Virus record (IMG/VR): IMGVR_UViG_3300029624_000058
Location: 1-22,888 of that record
Direction: 5' to 3' (one strand)
Origin: a virus
DNA length: 22,888 nt
A model generated the notes under the pieces. That model had not been told where the DNA came from, made no database searches, and saw only the letters and a program-made list of their open reading frames with translations. The number at the start of each line of letters is the position of its first letter. Within the stretch, counting starts at the first letter, position 1. Of this stretch, positions 14,062 to 20,549 are shown in pieces. A program made the position numbers and the translations under genes.

Positions 14062-14357
14062 CGGCCGTTTGCCAGGTGGATCCCGATCGCCGCGGCCGCA
14101 CGCTTCGCGAGCTGGTCTGGATGAGCCACCAACGCGGCAAGCACGAATGGCAGCAAACGGCCTTGTTGGCTTCGATCCTAATCAACGCCAACCGGGACCC
14201 CAAGAAGCAAAGGCGGCCTGTCGAACCGAGCGATCTAAATCCCTACGAGCAAGACAAGCCACGAAGGCGCGACGGGATCCGGATCAGCAAACAGAATCGG
14301 GCGATCCTGAAAAAGTTGTTTACCAAGAAGGGCGGCCATGTCATCGGCGCGGACTAG
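13534..14357 (+). CDS. Tail assembly chaperone G-T fusion made by -1 frameshift
   Basis: The -1 frame relative to G is open past the G stop to 14357. Its sequence is clearly protein-like: WWRILYELAAVCQVDPDRRG, RTLRELVWM, HEWQQTALLASILINANRD and DLNPYEQDK. The LREL and NP[YF] motifs are familiar from T-type chaperone ends. It has no start codon or ribosome site of its own near 14037. A slip at GGG (14032-14034) back one base gives 167 G residues, then Gly, then 106 residues, total about 274 aa. In lambda about 4% of ribosomes do this; the rate here is unknown. The end overlaps the next gene by 20 bases. Confidence 0.72.
14029..14037 (+). other. Putative -1 slippery site of the G/G-T genes
   Basis: The zero frame reads CTG GGG GCT, with five G at 14031-14035. 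A tRNA on GGG (14032-14034) can move back one base and still pair with GGG; the next codons become GGC TGG TGG. An inverted repeat GCGGCCG/CGGCCGC (14061-14067 and 14093-14099) begins about 25 bases downstream and could help. It differs from the lambda GGGAAAG site. Confidence 0.6.
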
Positions 14358-14883
14358 CTTCAACGTCGGAATGCGAATGAAGCAGATGTTCTTCGATCGG
14401 CCGGCCGTGATTCGGTCGATCGAGCCGGGCAAGCTGCGAGTACTTCGCACGCACGCGGGGTCGATCCGCAAGACGGCGCGGCGTTCGATGAAACGCGTCA
14501 CCAAGGCCGCCAAGGCGAAGGCGCGGAAGCTGCGAACCGAAGCGATGCAGCGGGGCGATCGGGCGTTCCACGATCCAACCGTTAGCAAGCCAGGCCAACC
14601 GCCCAAGATCCACACCGAGGGAGACTTCAACCCGAAAAAGATCTTGTTCGGCTACGACACCAACTCGGACAGCGTGGTTGTCGGTCCGGTCCGGACCAAT
14701 AGCAGACACAACGCGGTCGAGACATTGGAAAAAGGCGGCAACGTTCCCATCTACATGGGACGCCGACGAAAACGGAAGCTGATCAAAACGGTTTACGTTC
14801 GGGCGCGGCCGTTCATGCGACCGGCCGAAGAGTTGATGCGGCCTGATTTTGAATCGGCCTGGGCCGACATTCAGCAAGTTTAG
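14338..14883 (+). CDS. HK97 gp10-like neck/tail-completion protein, 181 aa
   Basis: The N-terminal half is strongly basic and helical (RKTARRSMKRVTKAAKAKAR). It continues with KPGQPPKIHTEGDF, a glycine/proline loop common in gp10-like proteins, then beta strands ILFGYD and SVVVGPV. The C-terminal ARPFMRPAEELMRPDFESAW is the strongest family sign: an (A/R)RPFMxPA motif near the end occurs in HK97 gp10-like and related tail completion proteins. Such proteins usually lie before the tube gene; here it lies between the chaperones and the tape measure, a small departure from the standard order. The start has AAGGGCGG upstream and overlaps the G-T end, so coupling is likely. Confidence 0.68.
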   Translation: MSSARTSFNVGMRMKQMFFDRPAVIRSIEPGKLRVLRTHAGSIRKTARRSMKRVTKAAKAKARKLRTEAMQRGDRAFHDPTVSKPGQPPKIHTEGDFNPKKILFGYDTNSDSVVVGPVRTNSRHNAVETLEKGGNVPIYMGRRRKRKLIKTVYVRARPFMRPAEELMRPDFESAWADIQQV

Positions 14884-14888
14884 GTAGC

Positions 14889-14969
14889 GGCGAAGGATCG
14901 CCACACAAGACACAACGCCGCCCCCGCGTTGTTGTCGCTGATGGGAAAGGAGCTAGGCGAAGGATCGCC
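14889..14969 (+). repeat. Two identical 14-base hairpins before the tape measure
   Basis: GGCGAAGGATCGCC occurs at 14889-14902 and again at 14956-14969. Each copy folds as GGCGA-AGGA-TCGCC. The spacing is 67 bases. The second copy lies between a Shine-Dalgarno (AAAGGAG, 14946-14952) and ATG 14980. Confidence 0.6.
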
Positions 14970-14982
14970 TGGGGGCAACATG
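14943..14982 (+). promoter_or_regulatory. Shine-Dalgarno/hairpin/start element, copy C
   Basis: GGGAAAGGAG (14943-14952), three bases, hairpin GGCGA-AGGA-TCGCC, ten bases (TGGGGGCAAC), then ATG 14980. With the hairpin folded, the purines lie about 13 bases from the start, close to copies A and B. GGGGGCA next to the ATG is a second possible ribosome site. Confidence 0.4.
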
Positions 14983-17046
14983 GCAACGGGGGGAGTACGA
15001 GCGGGCGCGGCCTTTATCGAGCTGTACGTTAAGAACGGCTTGGATAAGGGACTGCGCAAGGCACGCGCGAAGCTGCAGGCGTTTTCGGGTAACGTCCAAA
15101 ACATCGGCAAGAACCTGACCGGTCTTGCTGCGATCGGTGCGGCCCCTCTGGCCATGGCGGCGACAACCTACGCCAACTTCGCCGACAAGATGGCCGAAGT
15201 CCGCGCGGTGACTGGTGCCACCGAGAGCGAATTCGGCCGGCTGGAAGCGAAGGCGCGAGAGCTGGGGTCGACTACCAGCTATTCGGCCAGCCAGGTCGCC
15301 GAAGCGATGAAGTTCCTAGGGATGGCCGGCTTCAGTACCGACCAGATCGAGGCCGCAATCCCGGCCGTCTTGAACCTTGCTCGAGCTGGTAACACGGAAC
15401 TAGCCACGGCGGCCGACATCGCGTCGGACGTCGGTTCGGCCTTTGGACTGACCGCGGACCAGCTGGGGCACGTGGCCGACGTGATGGCCACCACGGCTTC
15501 CAGCTCCAACACCTCTATCGAAATGATGGGGGAAACCCTGAAGTATGCCGCGCCACTGGCGAAGGCGGCCGGCCAGTCGATCGAGGACACGGCCGCGACG
15601 ATCGGGATCCTGGGGAATAACGGGATCAAGGCGAGCATGGCCGGTACCGACCTGGCGTTGATTATGAAGTCGGTCGGCAGTTCGTCGAAGAAGGCGTTGA
15701 ACGAGATCAACGTGGCCACCGAAGCGGAAGGCAAGATCCGCGGAATCATTGACGTGATGAAGGACGTAGGCGCGGCCACCGCCGATATGACCCAATCGGA
15801 ACGCTTGGCATTCTTCGAGAAGAACTTCGGCCGTGCTGCTAAGTCGGCTTTGATCCTATCCGAGTCCGGCGACGCGATGACCGACCTACGGAAGAAGATC
15901 GACGGCGCGGACGGATCCGCGGCAGCGATGGCGGCCACGATGGACGATAACCTGGGCGGGGCGTTCCGCCGTTTTATGTCGGCCTTCGAAGGCGTGCAAA
16001 TCTCCATCGGTAAGGCCTTAGACGGTCCGCTTCAGGGCTGGATTGATTGGGCCGGTCAGATGTTGGGGGAAATCGAGGCATTCATTGCGGCCAATCCCCA
16101 ACTCGTGACTTCGATCGCGGCGATCATCGCGATCGCCGGAGCGGCCGGCGTTGGTTTCCTGGGCTTCGCCTTTATTCTCAATATCGTGGTTGGTGCGATC
16201 ACTGGCCTTATGACGGTCGTTGGCGTGCTTACTTCGCTGATCGGTTTGTTGTTCACGCCGCTAGGGGCCGGCGTCGCGATCTTGGCGGCGCTGGTGATTG
16301 CCTTCACCGATTTTGGGGCGGCCGGCAAGGCTGCGTCGGGAATGATCGCGGACGCGTTTACCTACCTGGATGAAACGGTAAACCCGATTCTGGAATCGTT
16401 GCTGGATGCGATTCGATCAAATGAATGGGAGTTGGCCGCCAAGATCCTCTGGCAAGGCTTGAAGGTGGTTTTCCTTGATGGAATGACCGAGATCTCCAAA
16501 GAGGTCGAGATCTGGAAAGAAGGCCTAATAAACACGCTGAAAGACTTGGCTTCGTTTAATTCCATGATCGCCGGGGGGCCTTTGTTCGAGAGCCTCTATC
16601 ACGACGCCGCGGATGCGGCCGGCGGCATGATTGGAGCCGGCGCGGAAAACTTAGAGCTGGACGCGAAGCGGGCACGTCGCGAACTGAAGGAGCTGCAGAA
16701 GGAAGCCGACGAAGCGGCCAAGATGCAAGACCTTCTTGACGGCTTGGCGGACGCGTCCGCCTACGGCCTGGACGACCTAGGTGAAAGCGAGAAACTGGCC
16801 GGCCTGGCAAAGGACCTGGCCGAAGGAAGTGCAACCGTCGAATTGCCGGACCTGGAAGGCGTCGGCGACCAGGTGGCACAAGCCTGGGAGATGGCCGTCG
16901 GTACTTCTAACAGCTTCGCGGTCGGCCGGATCGGCTTGCAAGCCGCGCCGATCGAACGCGTCGAGACGCAACTGCAGGAAGTGAATACCAAACTAGCCAC
17001 GCTGGTCGAACAAGGCGAAGACGCCGGCGACGAATTCGGAGATTAG
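14980..17046 (+). CDS. Tail tape measure protein
   Basis: I favour ATG 14980 (MATGGVRAGAAFIELYVKN), which has GGGGGCA just upstream and matches usual tape-measure starts; the frame extends left to ATG 14941 and TTG 14929. The 688-aa product has the TP901-like core: FADKMAEVRAVTGATESEF, then SYSASQVAEAMKFLGMAGF, and repeated helices rich in Ala/Ser (TELATAADIASDVGSAFGL; IEDTAATIGILGNNGIKAS). A hydrophobic block of about 70 residues (376-447) could enter the host membrane during DNA ejection. A charged coiled-coil region (RARRELKELQKEADEAAKMQ) follows. At about 0.15 nm per residue the tail would be near 100 nm. It is the largest tail gene here. Confidence 0.93.
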   Translation: MATGGVRAGAAFIELYVKNGLDKGLRKARAKLQAFSGNVQNIGKNLTGLAAIGAAPLAMAATTYANFADKMAEVRAVTGATESEFGRLEAKARELGSTTSYSASQVAEAMKFLGMAGFSTDQIEAAIPAVLNLARAGNTELATAADIASDVGSAFGLTADQLGHVADVMATTASSSNTSIEMMGETLKYAAPLAKAAGQSIEDTAATIGILGNNGIKASMAGTDLALIMKSVGSSSKKALNEINVATEAEGKIRGIIDVMKDVGAATADMTQSERLAFFEKNFGRAAKSALILSESGDAMTDLRKKIDGADGSAAAMAATMDDNLGGAFRRFMSAFEGVQISIGKALDGPLQGWIDWAGQMLGEIEAFIAANPQLVTSIAAIIAIAGAAGVGFLGFAFILNIVVGAITGLMTVVGVLTSLIGLLFTPLGAGVAILAALVIAFTDFGAAGKAASGMIADAFTYLDETVNPILESLLDAIRSNEWELAAKILWQGLKVVFLDGMTEISKEVEIWKEGLINTLKDLASFNSMIAGGPLFESLYHDAADAAGGMIGAGAENLELDAKRARRELKELQKEADEAAKMQDLLDGLADASAYGLDDLGESEKLAGLAKDLAEGSATVELPDLEGVGDQVAQAWEMAVGTSNSFAVGRIGLQAAPIERVETQLQEVNTKLATLVEQGEDAGDEFGD

Positions 17047-17051
17047 CCAAG

Positions 17052-17897
17052 ATGGCAGAAGCAATTGAAATCATAAATTCGCAAAGCGGCACGGATGGAA
17101 CCGGCCGCAACACGAAACGCAAGATGCTCTATCACGTCCTGGGCAGTGACGTTGATGGCGATATTAAAACGGCCATCCTGGCGAAAGCGCCCGCGTTGTT
17201 CAGTGCCAACGGGATCGACCTGGTACTCGACGACATAAGCAAGACGCAAATCGGTCCGGAATTTTGGGCGGCCGAAGTTAGCTACATCGATCCCGAAAAG
17301 CAGGAAGACAAAGAGAAGCGAGCCGAGAACACGCTGGTCGCCAGCTGGGACACGACCGGCGGAACGCAGCACATTTCGACCAGCTTAGAAACCCGCGGAT
17401 CCGCGCGGCGATCGCTAAGCCACGACCCGCCCGAAAACTTCGGCAAGGCGATCGAGGTCACCGAGAACGGCGTCAACGGTACCGACGTTGTCGTTCCGCT
17501 GTTGCGTCTTGAGTTGGAATATAAGTTTCCCAACGCATCGGTTACCGACGCCTATATCCGCAAGCTGCGCGACCTGACCGGCACCACCAACAACGGCACC
17601 TTCAAGGGATGGGAGCAAGGCGACTTGCTATTCCTGGGATCGAGCGGACGCCAGGCAACCAAGGGGGGCATCACGGCCCGTTTCATCTTCGCGGCCGGCA
17701 AGGCGATAACCGGATCGTTTGGATACTACGACGAAGCCGGAGATCCGGCCGACCTGACCAAACGCGCCCACGATCATCTGTGGTACTACTTCGCCAGGGA
17801 GGCAGGCGACGAGAGCATCGTACAGCGGCCGAAGTGGCTTTACATCGAACGCGTTTATGAAGAGACGGATTTCGCCGAGATCGGAATCGGCACCTAA
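17052..17897 (+). CDS. Conserved tail-module protein of unknown function, 281 aa
   Basis: It begins 5 nt after the tape measure stop, where distal tail or baseplate proteins are encoded. The protein has no signal peptide. Two parts can be seen: an N-terminal region with KMLYHVLGSDVDGDIKTAIL and FWAAEVSYIDPE, and a central and C-terminal beta-rich part with DTTGGTQHISTSLETRG, DVVVPLLRLELEYKFP, a TGTTNNGTFKGWEQGDLLFLG segment and RPKWLYIERVYEETDF. I recall proteins with this TGGTQHI...NNAxFKG...GExLFLG order in other phage tail clusters as hypothetical proteins. A structural tail-tip role is inferred from position; biochemical function is unknown. Confidence 0.72.
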   Translation: MAEAIEIINSQSGTDGTGRNTKRKMLYHVLGSDVDGDIKTAILAKAPALFSANGIDLVLDDISKTQIGPEFWAAEVSYIDPEKQEDKEKRAENTLVASWDTTGGTQHISTSLETRGSARRSLSHDPPENFGKAIEVTENGVNGTDVVVPLLRLELEYKFPNASVTDAYIRKLRDLTGTTNNGTFKGWEQGDLLFLGSSGRQATKGGITARFIFAAGKAITGSFGYYDEAGDPADLTKRAHDHLWYYFAREAGDESIVQRPKWLYIERVYEETDFAEIGIGT

Positions 17898-17915
17898 CCA
17901 ACCAACGAGGCAACC

Positions 17916-17953
17916 AAAGGAGTCGGCGCGGTAGCGTCGCAATAAGTGCCATG
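17916..17953 (+). promoter_or_regulatory. Shine-Dalgarno/hairpin/start element, copy B
   Basis: AAAGGAG (17916-17922), one base, hairpin CGGCGC-GGTA-GCGTCG (17924-17939, one G-U pair), eleven bases, ATG 17951. Unfolded, the purines are 28 bases from the start, too far for normal use; folded they are about 12. The A-to-G change relative to copy A keeps pairing, and both loops are GNNA-type. Confidence 0.55.
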
Positions 17954-18616
17954 GACCGGCCTAACCTTTTGATCCATACCGCGATTAGCGGCTTTACCCA
18001 AAACGTGGGCAAGTGGAACGGGATCTTGGATCTTACCGAGAAACTGCGGGAACAGTTCTGCGACGGTGTCCGGAGCCGCGTTCACTACTACCCATGGCAC
18101 GCCAACTTCGCGCACGTTGCCGAGTACTATTTCGCCTTGGGTGAAAAGTACGGCACGCGGCCGATCTTGGGAGTGTACGCGTACAGCTGGGGCGCTGGCC
18201 GCGGGGCGATGACGCTGGCCAAACAGTTGAAGCGGCGGGGGATGATGGTCCGCGTGATGGTTCTATCTGATCCCGTCTACCACCACCCCTTCGCCCCCTG
18301 GCGAGCGCTGCGGGCCTGGTGCCTGCCGGTCATTGGCGAGCAAGTTATCCGCGTGCCTGACAACGTGAAGGAAGTTTACAGCTTCCACCAACACCAGAAC
18401 CGACCAGGCGGCCACAAGCTGATCAGCGGCGGAAGCGCGGGCGGGGCGTTCATCCATCCGCGGCAGCTGCTTGCCTACGATCACCAATACATGGACAACG
18501 CGCCCGAGTTCCACCAGGTCGCGTTGGAAGAAGCGGCGAAGCTTTGCAAGTTTGCCGGCGGCCGTCGTCCGGAAGCCAACGGGCAATTGAAAGCGATCCG
18601 AGAGAACCAAGCGTAA
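17951..18616 (+). CDS. Alpha/beta-hydrolase-like protein in the tail module
   Basis: The 221-aa product shows the order of a serine hydrolase of the alpha/beta fold: an N-terminal strand (NLLIHTAISGF), a nucleophile elbow VYAYSWGAGRG with Ser79 (A-x-S-x-G), a strand with the acid (VMVLSDPVY, Asp107), and a C-terminal candidate His (178 in AYDHQYMDNAPEFHQ, or 188). There is no signal peptide. In this place it could be a virion-bound esterase or depolymerase acting on the host surface, or a cargo gene. Family members hydrolyse esters, amides or lipids; the substrate cannot be told. The small core and many histidines are unusual. Its unusual leader (copy B) may control its dose. Confidence 0.6.
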   Translation: MDRPNLLIHTAISGFTQNVGKWNGILDLTEKLREQFCDGVRSRVHYYPWHANFAHVAEYYFALGEKYGTRPILGVYAYSWGAGRGAMTLAKQLKRRGMMVRVMVLSDPVYHHPFAPWRALRAWCLPVIGEQVIRVPDNVKEVYSFHQHQNRPGGHKLISGGSAGGAFIHPRQLLAYDHQYMDNAPEFHQVALEEAAKLCKFAGGRRPEANGQLKAIRENQA

Positions 18617-18628
18617 GGAGTCCCCACG

Positions 18629-19717
18629 ATGCGACAGAAACGAGTGAGCGGCGGCCAGAAGATCCACGGCAACATATCGGCCGCGGCGATCAACCAGCTG
18701 CCGCGACTGATCGAAAACGAGCAGATGCGCGAGATCGACAAGCCAGGCGGCCCGATTCCCGCGATCGGCGGGCCTGGGCATTTTGTCTTCGGGGATGTCG
18801 GCGGCGTGGCCGTTGGCGAGTGGACCTATTTGAACCGGCCGGTATTCCCTACAACCTTCGATTCGGCACCGGTCAACGAAGCCACGTGGTTCTTCGATTC
18901 ATCCATGCGCGAGGCACCGACGCCGACGGCGCTAGGAACATCGGGGCCTAGCCAATACGTGAAACAGATGTTGCCGGCCATGCACGTTGGGCAGGGCATG
19001 TTTCAGGTTAGCGGCCTGGCACGCACGCGGATCCAATTCCCCGAGGGTGTATTGGCGTCGAGCAACCTCTACCGAACCGCGCACATTGGCGACAACGCGG
19101 TACCGATCGCCACCGACACCGACGCCGGCGACCTAGATATCATCTGGCATAAAGAGATCGACGCCGAGAACCGAATCCACGCCGCCGTTGTTCGCTTTCC
19201 AACGGGACCGCGGCCGCCACGAACGGCCCAATACAATCTGCGTTGCAACGGCGTCACCTACAACGGCGGCACGGTGGAAGCGACCGGAACCGACGGGCAA
19301 CTGACGGCCGGCGCGAATACCTATCACGGGACGCAAATCGTATCCCCGGCGGATATTCAGCTGTTACGATCAGGCGACTACATGATTTCGATGAGCGTCT
19401 ATTTCCGTTCCTACTCTTGGACAAGCCGACCAAGTCGATCGGGCAAGGTTAGCGTCGAGCTGTTCAAACGCGGCGGCACATTATCCACGTTCAGCGGCAG
19501 ATACATCGTTTGGGGAAATCCCAAGACGGTCGAAGAATTGGGGCAACCGCCTTACGGCCAAATTTTCGCGTCGTCCACGCACCTAGTGCAAGTTGAGGCC
19601 GGCGACAAGTTCAGCGTGAAGGCGTCGGCCGATATCGGGTCGGCGGACATCGGGGTTCAGATGACGATCGCGGGGCCGTTTAGCAATCACTTTCCTGAGT
19701 CGGGAACCTACTGGTAG
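18629..19717 (+). CDS. Tail structural protein with C1q/TNF-like C-terminal domain
   Basis: AAGGAG lies 7 bases before ATG 18629. The N-terminal 200 residues form a structural part of unknown family, with GLARTRIQFPEGVLAS and a strand HAAVVRFPTG near 184-193 that recalls a domain seen in other phage minor structural proteins. Residues about 205-355 read like a C1q/TNF jelly roll: SGDYMISMSVYF (248-259), KVSVELFKRGG, then LVQVEAGDKFSVKAS (319-333), the GD.F.V turn being typical. Such domains form trimers in fibre tips and bind sugars or proteins. Host attachment is inferred from fold and neighbours. No signal peptide is present. Confidence 0.68.
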   Translation: MRQKRVSGGQKIHGNISAAAINQLPRLIENEQMREIDKPGGPIPAIGGPGHFVFGDVGGVAVGEWTYLNRPVFPTTFDSAPVNEATWFFDSSMREAPTPTALGTSGPSQYVKQMLPAMHVGQGMFQVSGLARTRIQFPEGVLASSNLYRTAHIGDNAVPIATDTDAGDLDIIWHKEIDAENRIHAAVVRFPTGPRPPRTAQYNLRCNGVTYNGGTVEATGTDGQLTAGANTYHGTQIVSPADIQLLRSGDYMISMSVYFRSYSWTSRPSRSGKVSVELFKRGGTLSTFSGRYIVWGNPKTVEELGQPPYGQIFASSTHLVQVEAGDKFSVKASADIGSADIGVQMTIAGPFSNHFPESGTYW

Positions 19718-19733
19718 CAGTCACACCAACGAC

Positions 19734-19791
19734 CAGGCGGATCACCGCCACAAGATCAAGCAACCAACAATCAGGCGGGCAACCGCCACAA
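19734..19791 (+). repeat. Tandem 20-base hairpin repeat
   Basis: Two copies at 19734-19753 and 19772-19791 share CAGGCGG, a variable four-base loop and CCGCCACAA. The loops are ATCA and GCAA (the second a GNRA tetraloop); the stems are GGCGG/CCGCC in both. Start points are 38 bases apart, and the sequence between is A/C-rich. This fills most of the 100-base gap between two tail genes. Confidence 0.6.
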
Positions 19792-19798
19792 CGAAAAA

Positions 19799-19822
19799 CG
19801 CCAGGGAGGGCGGTTTACTATG
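19799..19822 (+). promoter_or_regulatory. Ribosome-binding site in a small hairpin loop
   Basis: CGCC (19799-19802) can pair with GGCG (19809-19812) around the purine loop AGGGAG, eight bases before ATG 19820. The core CCAGGGAGGGC is identical to the leader of the tail tube gene (12671-12681). The stem is short, so it may simply be a strong open site. Confidence 0.35.
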
Positions 19823-20509
19823 TCACGGATGATCTTCGACCACGGCCTGCAGCTGGCCAACTTTACCAGCGGCGTGATCCGCGTTCTGTTGGAAGCCCAC
19901 ACGTCGACCTATTCGCCGGATCGAACCGATCAATATCTATCCGAGTTCTTCGCCGGCGGCGGCGTGGAATTGTCTGGACCTGCCAGCTATGCGCGGCAGA
20001 CGTTGGCAGGAAAGACGGCCGCGGCCGACGTGGCGAAACACCAGTTCGAGCTGGACGCCAACGACGTCGCCTTCGGTACGCTTGAGATCTCAAGCCAACG
20101 GATCATTTCGGCGATCTATTACGTCGAAGTGGGCGGCGATGATTCGACGCCGGCCGATGACGTTCTGTGGATGCGCGACGATGGCAAGATTGACATCAAG
20201 CTGACCGCGGCCGCGGCCTTGACCGATACGACGTTATACGTTGAACCGATCGCCGCGGATCTTCGCGACGGGACCACGATCACTTTCAGCGGCGGCGGGA
20301 CCTGCACGCTGGACGGCGATCATTCCAAGGGAGACGACGAACTAACCGTTAGCGCCTTGGCGACTTCGGCCGCGGCCCGTTGGGAAGTGGCCAGCGATGT
20401 CGACACGGTCGCAATTATCCCCGGCCTGGATTGCATCGCGATCCCGCAAAATGGTCCGGTCAATATCGCCTTCGATGCCGACGGCCTGGTCTACTTCAAA
20501 CAGCGCTAA
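19820..20509 (+). CDS. Putative tail-tip/fibre structural protein with beta-repeat insertion
   Basis: This 229-aa protein belongs to the fibre group by position. Residues 1-120 have mixed content (MIFDHGLQLANFTSG, VIRVLLEAHTSTYSP; ISAIYYVEVGG). About residues 122-182 form a separable insertion with two related units: KLTAAAALTDTTLYVEP...GTTITFSGG and CTLDGDHSKGDDELTVSA. The pattern L.AAA..GDT.L.V......GT.ITF is common in phage structural proteins as a small beta insertion, often surface-exposed. The end (VNIAFDADGLVYFKQR) resumes the base fold. Role inferred: fibre or adaptor. Confidence 0.65.
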   Translation: MSRMIFDHGLQLANFTSGVIRVLLEAHTSTYSPDRTDQYLSEFFAGGGVELSGPASYARQTLAGKTAAADVAKHQFELDANDVAFGTLEISSQRIISAIYYVEVGGDDSTPADDVLWMRDDGKIDIKLTAAAALTDTTLYVEPIAADLRDGTTITFSGGGTCTLDGDHSKGDDELTVSALATSAAARWEVASDVDTVAIIPGLDCIAIPQNGPVNIAFDADGLVYFKQR

Positions 20510-20549
20510 GCGGCCACCAGGTTAAGCCACGAAGGGAAGCGGGGCAGCT

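Noticed and set aside
19734-19791. CRISPR-like array
   Set aside because: There are only two copies, with variable positions inside the repeat rather than between repeats. Hairpin repeat is the better reading.
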